Below, piece by piece: positions 1-7,492 of a stretch of DNA of 12,189 nucleotides. Location of the stretch: assembly GCA_964615195.1 (NCBI GenBank), contig CAZTNG010000069.1:1-12189 (forward strand), given 5' to 3'. The translations under genes were made by a program, and so were the position numbers. Under the pieces are notes generated by a model. That model was not told the origin of the DNA, searched no databases, and saw only the letters and a program-made list of their open reading frames with translations. This DNA comes from HGM20899 sp964615195. Its GTDB lineage: Bacteria > Pseudomonadota > Gammaproteobacteria > Enterobacterales > Succinivibrionaceae. Within the stretch, counting starts at the first letter, position 1; each line of letters opens with the position of its first letter.

Positions 1-28
1 AGTCGCTTTTTAGTGACTACCCTTTTTT
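1..28 (+). terminator. Partial Rho-independent terminator of an off-window gene
   Basis: The arms AGTCGC (1-6) and GTGACT (13-18) pair with one G-T wobble around a 6-base loop. They are followed by ACCC and a run of six T. The ACCC would extend the stem if the bases just before the window were GGGT, so the window edge seems to cut through the stem. It would end a rightward gene lying to the left. Confidence 0.6.
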
Positions 29-175
29 ATTTTATATATTTAAATATCCTTTTAAATCTTTATTTATATCATAATGATTGTCAATAATTAACACCTAAAT
101 TTAGCCGTCGGTGCTTAATGTTGTTGTGGTGTAGCACTCAGTTGTGTTTAATTATCTTATGCTGTAATGAATTTT

Positions 176-214
176 AAATAGCTATTCTGTATAACGGAAT
201 AGCTAAATATTTTT
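176..214. terminator. Stem-loop after treZ, possible bidirectional terminator
   Basis: TAGCTATTCTG (179-189) pairs with CGGAATAGCTA (195-205), giving an 11-bp stem with one wobble and a 5-base TATAA loop. On the minus strand the stem lies about 43 bases past the treZ stop and is followed by TTTAAAATT. On the plus strand it is followed by AATATTTTT. Both T-runs are modest. It is the only plausible end signal for treZ in the window. Confidence 0.55.
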
Positions 215-247
215 AAATTCTTATATACATGTTATTGTATATAAATT

Positions 248-1993
248 CTATTTTGCATATATATTACAACTGAAGGATGCAATAGTATTTTCGTAGTTAT
301 TGTTATTTTCTATTTTTGAGGATAACAATATTTTTAGCATTTTTATGTCATCTGGTATTAAATAATTTTCTGTTCCAAAATTAAAAACTGAGATACTTTT
401 TGGAGTCTCTATTGTTATAATTTTGTTTATTTTATCAAAGCCCATATTTATATTTGCTCTATTATGAATACCTATAATTTTAGATTTCTTTAATGCAATT
501 AGTCTTTTGTAGTATTCTAAAACTAAGGAATGTGGTGCGTCGCTTTGACATTCCCAATCTAATTTACTATCTATAAAAGTTTGGACATCGTGTGGGGCTT
601 TTGGTTCATGGTTCTCTACGAACGAGAATTCACGTTTTCTACCATTTTTTACTGCTTCAATTAAAGATTCATCACTAAAGCTTTCAAAAAAAAGAAAAGG
701 ATTCATTTCAGCGTATTCTTCCCCCATGAATATCATAGGTGTGTATGGGCTACAAAATACTAACGTAATACTTAGAAGAGCTTTAGTTATCCCATATGTA
801 GCACTCATTCTATCACCGTTCGGTCTGTTACCTATTTGGTCATGGTTTTGTATATGTGTTACTAGTGTTTCAGGTAATATGTTTGCTCCATTATCCCCCA
901 TATAGTTGTTGTATACACTGTTTAACTTTGTCCCATTGTAAACAAAGCCTTCTTCGAGTGCTTTTTTTATGTCTTCAAATTTTCCAAAATCATTATAGTG
1001 CCTAAATTTTTCATTTGTTAAATAACTATATATAGAGTAATTTAAGTCATCACACCATTGAGCTTGATATTTATATCCTGTTGGAGATGTTACTTTTGTT
1101 TCATTTCTAAGGTGTTCAGCTATCATTATTATTTTTCGGTTTTCTTTTTTGGATATTTCTGAAGCTAGTTCATTAATTTCTGTTAATATATTTTTATTAC
1201 TTTCATCCATAATTAATGCAACAGCATCCATTCTGAATCCATCGAATCCAATTTCTGATAACCAATATCTGGTGTTTTCCAAATAAAAATCTCGAATACC
1301 ATTATTCCATTCCTTATCAAAATTTATTGCTGCACCCCACGGTGTATCAGCTTGTTTTGTAAAAGGAGCAATCATACCTGAATAATTTCCTTCAGGACCA
1401 AAATGGTTGTATACAACATCCAGAATAACAGCTATGCCTAAAGAATGAGCTTTATCTAAAAACTCTTTTAAATCTTCATATGTTCCGTAACTTGAACATA
1501 GTGCAAACATGTATGTACCATCGTATCCCCAATTCCTATCACCTGGAAATTGACATATAGGCATTAATTCGATGACATTAATTCCTAAGGATTTAATGTA
1601 ATTTAAATGTTTTTGAGCACCTTTTAAATTTCCTTCTTCTGAAAAAGTTCCTAGATGTAATTCATATATAATTGCATCTTTGTAATCTATTCCTGTCCAT
1701 TGCGAAAAATCAGCTTTTTCTATTTTTGTTATCATTGATGCACTATGTACGTCAAATGGTTGGTATTTTGAATTTGGATCAGGAAGATATTCTGTACCAT
1801 TTTTAACTAGCCAATACAAACTTCCTTTTTTGAGAGCCCTTATTGTAGTAGTAAAATATCCATCGTCCTGTTTATTTAGTTCGAAATGTTCATGTGTTCG
1901 ATCTATTTCTATTGCTAAAGTTTTGCAAAAAGGTGCAAATATTCGGAAATTTCCATTTCCGTTTTCGTCTTCAAAATATCCAAGTTTTGGCAT
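248..1993 (-). CDS. treZ: Malto-oligosyltrehalose trehalohydrolase (TreZ, GH13)
   Basis: This enzyme hydrolyses the alpha-1,4 bond next to the trehalose end of maltooligosyl-trehalose and releases trehalose. It is the second step of the TreY-TreZ route from glycogen or maltodextrin and acts in the cytoplasm. The 581-aa protein has an N-terminal beta-sandwich (about 1-95), a GH13 barrel and a short C-terminal domain. The four GH13 regions are visible: DVVYNH (192-197), GFRMDAV with nucleophile D256, IAEH with acid/base E293, and HIQNHD with D385. FGPEGNY (198-204), MGEEY (423-427) and the PFLFF stretch that follows are typical of TreZ rather than of branching enzyme. There is no signal peptide. 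The start is supported by AAGGA 8 bases upstream. treY is not adjacent, which is unusual, because the two are often linked. The family call is strong. A related GH13 specificity is the main alternative. Confidence 0.92.
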   Translation of the reverse strand: MPKLGYFEDENGNGNFRIFAPFCKTLAIEIDRTHEHFELNKQDDGYFTTTIRALKKGSLYWLVKNGTEYLPDPNSKYQPFDVHSASMITKIEKADFSQWTGIDYKDAIIYELHLGTFSEEGNLKGAQKHLNYIKSLGINVIELMPICQFPGDRNWGYDGTYMFALCSSYGTYEDLKEFLDKAHSLGIAVILDVVYNHFGPEGNYSGMIAPFTKQADTPWGAAINFDKEWNNGIRDFYLENTRYWLSEIGFDGFRMDAVALIMDESNKNILTEINELASEISKKENRKIIMIAEHLRNETKVTSPTGYKYQAQWCDDLNYSIYSYLTNEKFRHYNDFGKFEDIKKALEEGFVYNGTKLNSVYNNYMGDNGANILPETLVTHIQNHDQIGNRPNGDRMSATYGITKALLSITLVFCSPYTPMIFMGEEYAEMNPFLFFESFSDESLIEAVKNGRKREFSFVENHEPKAPHDVQTFIDSKLDWECQSDAPHSLVLEYYKRLIALKKSKIIGIHNRANINMGFDKINKIITIETPKSISVFNFGTENYLIPDDIKMLKILLSSKIENNNNYENTIASFSCNIYAK

Positions 1994-2001
1994 AATAAAA
2001 A

Positions 2002-2042
2002 TCCTTAAAAAATTTTATACAAATAGATTAATATATTTTTAA
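2002..2042 (-). promoter_or_regulatory. Candidate treZ promoter and ribosome-binding site
   Basis: On the minus strand, TTAAAA (2037-2042) and TATAAA (2014-2019) are separated by 17 bases and resemble sigma-70 -35 and -10 boxes. The ribosome-binding site AAGGA (2002-2006) lies 8 bases before the ATG. The -35 box is only a 4/6 match in very A+T-rich DNA, so the promoter is tentative. The ribosome-binding site is convincing. Confidence 0.45.
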
Positions 2043-2086
2043 GTAAAATTTCTATAGCGTAGGTATTTAAATCCAAACTAAAGCAC

Positions 2087-2124
2087 AAAAAAAAGGAAAA
2101 ACGTTTTTATTGTTTTTCCTTTTT
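2087..2124 (-). terminator. Rho-independent terminator of pgi
   Basis: AAAAAGGAAAAAC (2090-2102) and GTTTTTCCTTTTT (2112-2124) form a perfect 13-bp stem with a 9-base loop. On the minus strand the stem starts 33 bases after the pgi stop and runs into a continuous stretch of eight T. It separates pgi from treZ, which suggests separate transcripts. Confidence 0.85.
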
Positions 2125-2157
2125 GTAATTTTTATATTTATATAAAGAATAAAGACT

Positions 2158-3804
2158 TTATTTCATTTCTTTGTAGAAATTAATTAGGCCATTAGTTGAT
2201 GAATCGTGTGATGTTATTAGATCTTTATTCGTGAGTTCAGGAAGAATTTTTCCTGCTAATTGTTTACCTAATTCAACACCCCATTGATCAAAACTGAATA
2301 TATTTAAAATTGCACCCTGTACAAATATTTTGTGTTCATACATCGCAATTAGTGATCCCAAGCTTCTAGGTGTAATTTCTTTAAGCATAATAGAATTGGT
2401 TGGTCTATTTCCTGAAAACACCTTAAAAGGTATCAAATTTTCATAATTTTCTTTTGCAACACCTTTTGCTTCGAATTCAGCAATTACAGTTTCCTTTGAC
2501 TTACCAAATGCCAAAGCTTCTGTTTGTGCAAAGAAGTTTGATAGTAATTTAGAATGATGATCTCCAATAGGGTTATGGCTAATAGCTGGTGCTATAAAGT
2601 CACATGGAATAATTTTTGTACCTTGATGGATTAGTTGGTAGAAAGCATGTTGACCATTAGTTCCTGGTTCTCCCCAAATTATTGGCCCTGTTTGGTAGTC
2701 AACTTTATCACCGTTACGATCTACGTATTTACCGTTTGATTCCATATTGCCCTGTTGGAAATATGCAGGGAATCTATACATATATTGGTCATAAGGAAGA
2801 ATAGTTTCAGATTCAAATTTATAAAAATTATTGTACCATAATCCAATTAATGCCAATATAACAGGAATATTATTTTTGAAACTTGTAGTGCGGAAATGGC
2901 AATCCATATCATATGCACCATGCAATAATTCTTCAAAATTTTCAAATCCAATTGATAATGCTATAGGCATGCCAATTGCTGACCAAGATGAATATCTACC
3001 ACCAACCCAATCCCAAAATTCGAACATATTGTTTGTATCAATACCGAATTCTGACACTGCTTTTGCATTTGTAGATAAAGCTGCGAAGTGTTTCGCAACA
3101 TGTGCTTTGTCTTTAGCTGCATTTAAAAACCAATCTCTTGCTGTATGTGCATTGGTCATTGTTTCTTGAGTAGTAAATGTTTTAGATGCTATAAGAAACA
3201 AGGAAGTTTCTGGATTTAATTTTTTCAATGTTTCAGCAATATGTGTACCGTCAACATTTGAAACAAAATGTGTCTTAAGGTGGTTCTTGTATGCACCAAG
3301 TGCTTCTGTAATCATACAAGGTCCTAGATCACTACCTCCAATACCAATGTTTATAATATCAGTGATTGTTTTACCAGTATATCCTTTCCATTCACCTGAA
3401 ATAACTTTATTGCAAAAAGACTTCATTTTTGATAAAACCGCATTAATTTCTGGCATCACGTCCTTGCCGTCAACAAAAATTGGCTTTGAAGATTTATTAC
3501 GTAAAGCTGTATGTAAAACAGCTCTGCCTTCAGTAACATTAATTTTTTGACCTGTAAACATATCTTCAATAGAGTTCGCAAGATCGGTTTCATTTGCAAG
3601 GTTAATTAGTAGATTAATTGTTTCTTCAGAAATTCTATTTTTGGAAAAATCTACTAAAAAATCTTTGTTAAATTTAAGTGAGAATTTTTCAAAACGAGAA
3701 GGATCTTTTTTAAATAATTCTGTAATTGTAATATTTTTATTGCTTTCAAAGTGTTTTGCTAAGGCTTGCCAAGCGGCAGTCTTTGTTGGATTAATGTTTT
3801 TCAT
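2158..3804 (-). CDS. pgi: Glucose-6-phosphate isomerase
   Basis: This enzyme interconverts glucose 6-phosphate and fructose 6-phosphate in glycolysis and gluconeogenesis, in the cytoplasm. The protein is 548 aa, almost the same length as the E. coli enzyme (549). Both family signatures are present: DWVGGRYSSWSAIG (265-278) and FDQWGVELGK (505-514). The catalytic residues fall where expected: E355 in MESNGK, H386 in GQH and K514. The sugar-phosphate loop GIGGSDLGP (154-162) is intact. The start is supported by AGG 7 bases upstream and by an N-terminus (NPTKTAAWQAL) like that of E. coli Pgi. It lies 102 bp downstream of ilvY on the same strand, and I saw no convincing promoter or terminator in that gap, so some read-through from ilvY is possible. 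It is followed by its own terminator. Confidence 0.98.
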   Translation of the reverse strand: MKNINPTKTAAWQALAKHFESNKNITITELFKKDPSRFEKFSLKFNKDFLVDFSKNRISEETINLLINLANETDLANSIEDMFTGQKINVTEGRAVLHTALRNKSSKPIFVDGKDVMPEINAVLSKMKSFCNKVISGEWKGYTGKTITDIINIGIGGSDLGPCMITEALGAYKNHLKTHFVSNVDGTHIAETLKKLNPETSLFLIASKTFTTQETMTNAHTARDWFLNAAKDKAHVAKHFAALSTNAKAVSEFGIDTNNMFEFWDWVGGRYSSWSAIGMPIALSIGFENFEELLHGAYDMDCHFRTTSFKNNIPVILALIGLWYNNFYKFESETILPYDQYMYRFPAYFQQGNMESNGKYVDRNGDKVDYQTGPIIWGEPGTNGQHAFYQLIHQGTKIIPCDFIAPAISHNPIGDHHSKLLSNFFAQTEALAFGKSKETVIAEFEAKGVAKENYENLIPFKVFSGNRPTNSIMLKEITPRSLGSLIAMYEHKIFVQGAILNIFSFDQWGVELGKQLAGKILPELTNKDLITSHDSSTNGLINFYKEMK

Positions 3805-3906
3805 GTTTACGCCTGTTAATTTAAGCTATAAGTTTTTAAACTGTTATATTTTACACGATAAGGACACATTTTTTAAGAAAAATAAATATATAATGTCCAT
3901 GAAGTT

Positions 3907-4788
3907 TTAAATTTTGGTTTCTACTATATTGATAAATGCTTGTATATGATTTTTTTTAAGATTTTGAGGCATTGTGCAAAGACTAACATTAAATGGCTTA
4001 ATATCTATTGGTGATAATATTACTTGCACGGACTCTCCTAAAGAGCTTTGTTCAACTACAGCTTGCGGTATAAGCGCAATACCGAGTCCTAATGCAACCA
4101 TTGATACGATTGCTTCATTACCAGCTACTTCTGCATAAATATTGGGATTGTTTATATGATTTTTACAAAACCAATTGTTTAGTTCTATACGCAGTTCTCC
4201 TTGTTCTGAAATAATGTAAGGTACTTTCCCCCAATCGATTGAACTATCGTTATACCACCCATTGGGTATTTGTTTTGGAGCAATGAATACTAATGGTATC
4301 TTCGCTAATTCTATAGTAAATATCTCTTTTGGTAAGTGTTGTGGAACGGCTGCAATTGATAAATCTGCATAATTATTTAGTAGTTTTTTTATTGCAACTG
4401 CCGCATCTCCTGTTTCAATTTTAATTTCAACCTGAGGGTGTAATAACCTAAATTTATTTAATAATTGAGGTAATAGAAACAAACTTGCTGTTACGGAACA
4501 ATATAATCGTATTTTTCCTGAAAGAGGTCTATCAATAGTCTTTAATTCCTGTTTAATAGCTTCATATTTTGATGTATATTGAATAGCAAAATTTTTAAAC
4601 GTCTTACCTGCCTCTGTCAGCATTACAGTTCTGTTATCTCTTGAGAACAAAGTAACAGATAATTCATCTTCTAATCTTTTTATAATTCTGCTTAATGCAG
4701 ATGTACTAATTGAGCATTTAGTAGCACTTTTAGTGAAGTTAAGGTTTTCAGCCAATATTAAAAAGGCTTTAAGTTCGTTAGTGTCCAT
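3907..4788 (-). CDS. ilvY: LysR-type regulator of ilvC (IlvY)
   Basis: This LysR-family activator, in E. coli, senses acetolactate and acetohydroxybutyrate and switches on ilvC. The 293-aa protein has a winged helix-turn-helix at about residues 1-60, where NFTKSATKCSISTSALSRII is the recognition region and LFSRDNRTVMLTEAG the wing. A type-2 periplasmic-binding-like effector domain follows (about 88-290). The stretches CSVTAS, EIKIETGDAA, EAIVSMVALGLGIALIPQ and DNRTV match remembered E. coli IlvY (297 aa) closely. The divergent position next to ilvC, with 111 bp between start codons, supports the assignment. No Shine-Dalgarno sequence is visible before the ATG, which hints at weak translation, as suits a regulator. 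By analogy with E. coli it should repress its own promoter. Confidence 0.93.
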   Translation of the reverse strand: MDTNELKAFLILAENLNFTKSATKCSISTSALSRIIKRLEDELSVTLFSRDNRTVMLTEAGKTFKNFAIQYTSKYEAIKQELKTIDRPLSGKIRLYCSVTASLFLLPQLLNKFRLLHPQVEIKIETGDAAVAIKKLLNNYADLSIAAVPQHLPKEIFTIELAKIPLVFIAPKQIPNGWYNDSSIDWGKVPYIISEQGELRIELNNWFCKNHINNPNIYAEVAGNEAIVSMVALGLGIALIPQAVVEQSSLGESVQVILSPIDIKPFNVSLCTMPQNLKKNHIQAFINIVETKI

Positions 4789-4809
4789 AAATTATAGTGT
4801 TGAATAAAA

Positions 4810-4826
4810 TGCAACATTATATTGCA
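4810..4826. promoter_or_regulatory. Candidate IlvY operator (dyad)
   Basis: TGCAA (4810-4814) and TTGCA (4822-4826) form a perfect inverted repeat with a 7-bp spacer, suited to a LysR-type dimer. Further TTG/CAA half-sites flank it, at 4800-4802 and around 4843-4848. The repeat covers the ilvY -10 box, so binding would block ilvY while leaving the protein upstream of ilvC. Assignment to IlvY is inferred from position. Confidence 0.55.
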
Positions 4827-4845
4827 AATATATCACTTTTAGCAA
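4816..4845 (-). promoter_or_regulatory. Candidate ilvY promoter
   Basis: On the minus strand, TTGCTA (4840-4845, 4/6 match) and a perfect TATAAT (4816-4821) are 18 bases apart. The expected start near 4809 gives a leader of about 20 bases. A second TATAAT at 4791-4796 is too close to the ATG to serve. The matching ilvC promoter is less clear: TATTAT/TATAAA around 4855-4863 lacks a good -35 box, as is common for activator-dependent promoters. Confidence 0.5.
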
Positions 4846-4887
4846 TTGAAAAAATATTATAAACTATTACATATAGAACATATTTAT

Positions 4888-4892
4888 AAGGA
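4888..4892 (+). promoter_or_regulatory. ilvC ribosome-binding site fixing the start
   Basis: AAGGA lies 7 bases before the ATG at 4900. It rules against the in-frame upstream TTG at 4846, which would add 18 residues absent from remembered IlvC proteins. Confidence 0.85.
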
Positions 4893-4899
4893 AAAATTT

Positions 4900-6384
4900 A
4901 TGTCTAATTATTTTAACACTTTAAATTTGCGTCAGCAGTTGGCTCAATTGGGTTGTTGTCGTTTTATGGATCGCTCAGAATTCGCTAGCGGTTGTGACTA
5001 TCTTAAAGGGAAAAAAGTTGTAATTATTGGTTGTGGTGCACAAGGTTTAAATCAAGGTTTAAACATGAGAGATTCTGGATTAGATGTTTCTTATGCATTG
5101 CGTCAAGCTGCTATTGATGAAAAGAGAGCATCTTTTCAGAGAGCTTCTCAGAATGGTTTCAAAGTTGGTACTTATGAAGAATTAATTCCAACTGCAGATT
5201 TAGTTATTAACCTTACTCCTGATAAGCAACACTCTCCAGTTGTTAAAGCTGTAATGCCTTTAATGAAGAAGGGTTCAGCTTTAGGTTATTCTCATGGCTT
5301 TAACATTGTTGAAGTAGGCGAACAAATTCGTAAAGACATTACCGTAGTAATGGTCGCTCCAAAATGTCCTGGTACTGAAGTTCGTAATGAATACAAGAGA
5401 GGCTTTGGTGTTCCAACATTAATCGCTGTACATCCAGAAAATGATCCTAATGGTGAAGGTTGGGATATCGCTAAGGCTTGGGCTGCTGGTACTGGTGGTC
5501 ATAAGGCTGGTTGCTTGGAATCTTCCTTTGTAGCAGAAGTTAAATCTGACCTAATGGGAGAACAGACAATTCTCTGCGGTATGTTACAAACTGCATCTCT
5601 TCTTTCATTTGATAAGATGGTTTCTTGTGGAATTGATGCTGGATATGCATGTAAATTATTGCAATTTGGTTGGGAAACAATTGGCGAATCATTAAAATTT
5701 GGTGGCATCACTAATATGATGGATCGTTTAAGTAACCCAGCTAAAATTTTAGCTTTCAACATGGCGGAAGAATTAAAAGACATTATGCGTCCATTATATC
5801 AAAAGCATATGGATGATATTGAAAGTGGATTCTTCTCTTCAACAATGATGGCTGATTGGGCTGATAATGATAAAGATTTATTAAGATGGAGAAAAGAAAC
5901 TGGAGAATCTGCTTTCGAAAATGCTCCAGTTTGTGATACTGAAATTAAAGAACAAGAGTTTTTTGATAAAGGTATTTTTATGGTTGCTACCATAAAAGCA
6001 GGTGTGGAATTGGCTTTTGAAACAATGACATCATCTGGTATATATCCTGAATCAGCTTATTATGAATCATTACATGAATTACCTTTAATTGCTAACACAA
6101 TTGCACGTAAGCGTTTGTATGAAATGAATGTTGTTATTTCAGATACTGCAGAATATGGTAATTATTTATTCTCAAATGCATGTATTCCTTTGTTAAAAGA
6201 AAAGTTTATGAATAAAGTAACATTAGAAATGATAGGTGTAGGTTTATCAAGTTCTGATACAACAGTTGATAATGAAACTTTAATTTCTGTAAATGATAAA
6301 ATCCGTAATCATCCTATAGAAGTTGTTGGTCACAAGCTTCGTGGTTACATGAAGGACATGAAGCGTATTGTATTAGGTAAATAA
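4900..6384 (+). CDS. ilvC: Ketol-acid reductoisomerase, class II (long form)
   Basis: This enzyme converts 2-acetolactate and 2-aceto-2-hydroxybutyrate to dihydroxy acids using Mg2+ and NADPH. This is the second shared step of valine/isoleucine synthesis, and it also feeds leucine and pantothenate. From the ATG at 4900 the protein is 494 aa, near the 491 aa of E. coli IlvC, with the duplicated knotted domain of the long form. Visible residues match E. coli numbering: GCGAQG (44-49), NADPH-selecting R68, R76 and S78, H132, K155, metal ligands D217, E221, E389 and E393, and S414. The N-terminus NYFNTLNLRQQLAQLG is nearly identical to E. coli. Codons look better adapted than those of its neighbours (frequent GGT, GCT, CGT), which suggests high expression. 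It stands alone, without ilvGMEDA, and is divergent from its presumed activator. Confidence 0.98.
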   Translation: MSNYFNTLNLRQQLAQLGCCRFMDRSEFASGCDYLKGKKVVIIGCGAQGLNQGLNMRDSGLDVSYALRQAAIDEKRASFQRASQNGFKVGTYEELIPTADLVINLTPDKQHSPVVKAVMPLMKKGSALGYSHGFNIVEVGEQIRKDITVVMVAPKCPGTEVRNEYKRGFGVPTLIAVHPENDPNGEGWDIAKAWAAGTGGHKAGCLESSFVAEVKSDLMGEQTILCGMLQTASLLSFDKMVSCGIDAGYACKLLQFGWETIGESLKFGGITNMMDRLSNPAKILAFNMAEELKDIMRPLYQKHMDDIESGFFSSTMMADWADNDKDLLRWRKETGESAFENAPVCDTEIKEQEFFDKGIFMVATIKAGVELAFETMTSSGIYPESAYYESLHELPLIANTIARKRLYEMNVVISDTAEYGNYLFSNACIPLLKEKFMNKVTLEMIGVGLSSSDTTVDNETLISVNDKIRNHPIEVVGHKLRGYMKDMKRIVLGK

Positions 6385-6419
6385 ATTAAACATTTATTTA
6401 AGTGCTGAATTTTGCATTA

Positions 6420-6453
6420 AAAGGGTATGAATAAATTTCATACCCTTTGTTTT
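6420..6453. terminator. Bidirectional terminator between ilvC and the signalling operon
   Basis: AAAGGGTATGA (6420-6430) and TCATACCCTTT (6438-6448) form a perfect 11-bp stem with a 7-base loop. On the plus strand GTTTT follows, 35 bases past the ilvC stop. On the minus strand the CCC of the 3' arm runs into TTTT, about 34 bases past the stop of the diguanylate cyclase gene. It probably ends both convergent transcripts. Confidence 0.85.
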
Positions 6454-6481
6454 GTATAAATATATAACAATGGATTTTGAA

Positions 6482-7492
6482 TTAACACCTAATTTCGTTG
6501 TTCATTGTTTCTTCAGTGTCATTGAGTCCATATTGAGTGGTTCTGTTACGACCATGTTCTTTAGAAAAATATAATGAAGTATCTGTTCTAACTAGCCATT
6601 CTTGTGGTGATGGTGTTATCTCTGAAAGAGTACACAAACCGATACTAATTGTAAATTTAATTTCCATATTTTCGTATTTTACTGTGAAAGCCTCTACAGC
6701 TTTCCTTAATCTTTCTGCAACTTGATATGCTGATTCTCTATTAGCATCAAGGAGTAATACACCAAATTCTTCACCGCCGTATCTGCCTGCAATGTCTGTG
6801 TTACGTACCATTTTTTTTAAAATAGCTGATACGTTTCTTAATACCGCATCACCGGCGGGATGTCCATATGTATCATTGACATTTTTAAAATGATCTATGT
6901 CAAACATTAGTAATGTTACAGGAATTTTGGTACGCATGAATAATTTATACTGTTGTTTCATGCATTCTTCCCAATAACCTCTGTTATATATTCCGGTTAG
7001 TCGATCTGTTATTGATAGCTCATGTAGTTTGTGGTTTGCATCTTGGAGTCCTATTTTTGAACAGGCTTCATCTGTGACATCATAAATAATAATACAAACT
7101 TCATCACATTTACCTGATAATCCATTTATTGGAATAATTGTGAAGTTTTGATACATTGTTAATGATCTACCAGTAAAAGGTCTATTACTTAAAAATTTAA
7201 AAACTTCTGTATGTTGTTCCCATGAGCTAAAAATTGGTGATTCGAGTTGAAATGCTTCATATATTTTGTCTTTTAGCCAAGAATTTGCAATTTCTGGAAA
7301 AATTTCAAATAAACATTTACCATTAATTTTATTTCCATTAACTCCACTATTTACTTCCATAAAACTATTCCAAATCTTTACATTAAAAGATTTGTTTACA
7401 ACTATTAAACCAACATTTAAATTTTGAATAATTGTTAAAAACCTATGTAGGTCATGAATTTCTGATATAGTAGTTAAATTTGAATCTGTCAT
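6482..7492 (-). CDS. PAS-GGDEF diguanylate cyclase
   Basis: This protein is predicted to make cyclic di-GMP from two GTP. It is 336 aa with no membrane segment. A PAS-like sensor domain (about 14-142, with GLIVVNKSFNVKIWN at 28-42) is followed by a short helical linker (about 143-160) and a GGDEF domain (about 161-322). The active-site loop is GGEEF (239-243). FDIDHFKNVND (197-207) supplies the metal-binding D198 and the substrate-contacting N206 and D207. An intact inhibitory site, RNTD (230-233), sits five residues before GGEEF, so product feedback is expected. There is no EAL or HD-GYP domain, so it should only synthesise. Its ATG overlaps the stop of the upstream receiver-CheC gene (ATGA), which implies co-translation and a shared pathway. 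The signal bound by the PAS domain cannot be read from the sequence. Confidence 0.9.
   Translation of the reverse strand: MTDSNLTTISEIHDLHRFLTIIQNLNVGLIVVNKSFNVKIWNSFMEVNSGVNGNKINGKCLFEIFPEIANSWLKDKIYEAFQLESPIFSSWEQHTEVFKFLSNRPFTGRSLTMYQNFTIIPINGLSGKCDEVCIIIYDVTDEACSKIGLQDANHKLHELSITDRLTGIYNRGYWEECMKQQYKLFMRTKIPVTLLMFDIDHFKNVNDTYGHPAGDAVLRNVSAILKKMVRNTDIAGRYGGEEFGVLLLDANRESAYQVAERLRKAVEAFTVKYENMEIKFTISIGLCTLSEITPSPQEWLVRTDTSLYFSKEHGRNRTTQYGLNDTEETMNNEIRC

Noticed and set aside
56..84. Perfect TTGACA on the minus strand (79-84) as a leftward promoter
   Set aside because: At 16-18 bases spacing only AAAGAT-like sequences occur, which are poor -10 boxes, and the transcript would run into the left-edge hairpin.
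70..88. Fur-box-like sequence around ATAATGAT and TCA
   Set aside because: It matches 13 of 19 consensus positions, but in such A+T-rich DNA this is weak, and no iron-related gene or good promoter is next to it.
2831..3169. Rightward open frame inside pgi
   Set aside because: It lies wholly within the strongly conserved pgi, has no family resemblance and no ribosome-binding site. Similar opposite-strand frames inside treZ, ilvC, glyS and the signalling genes were dismissed for the same reason.
3870..3898. GGACA and TGTCC arms between ilvY and pgi as an ilvY terminator
   Set aside because: The central part pairs poorly, a bulge interrupts the arms, and no T-run follows on the minus strand.
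4846..4899. Upstream in-frame TTG start adding 18 residues to IlvC
   Set aside because: AAGGA sits correctly before the ATG at 4900, and the protein from there aligns with remembered E. coli IlvC from its first residues.
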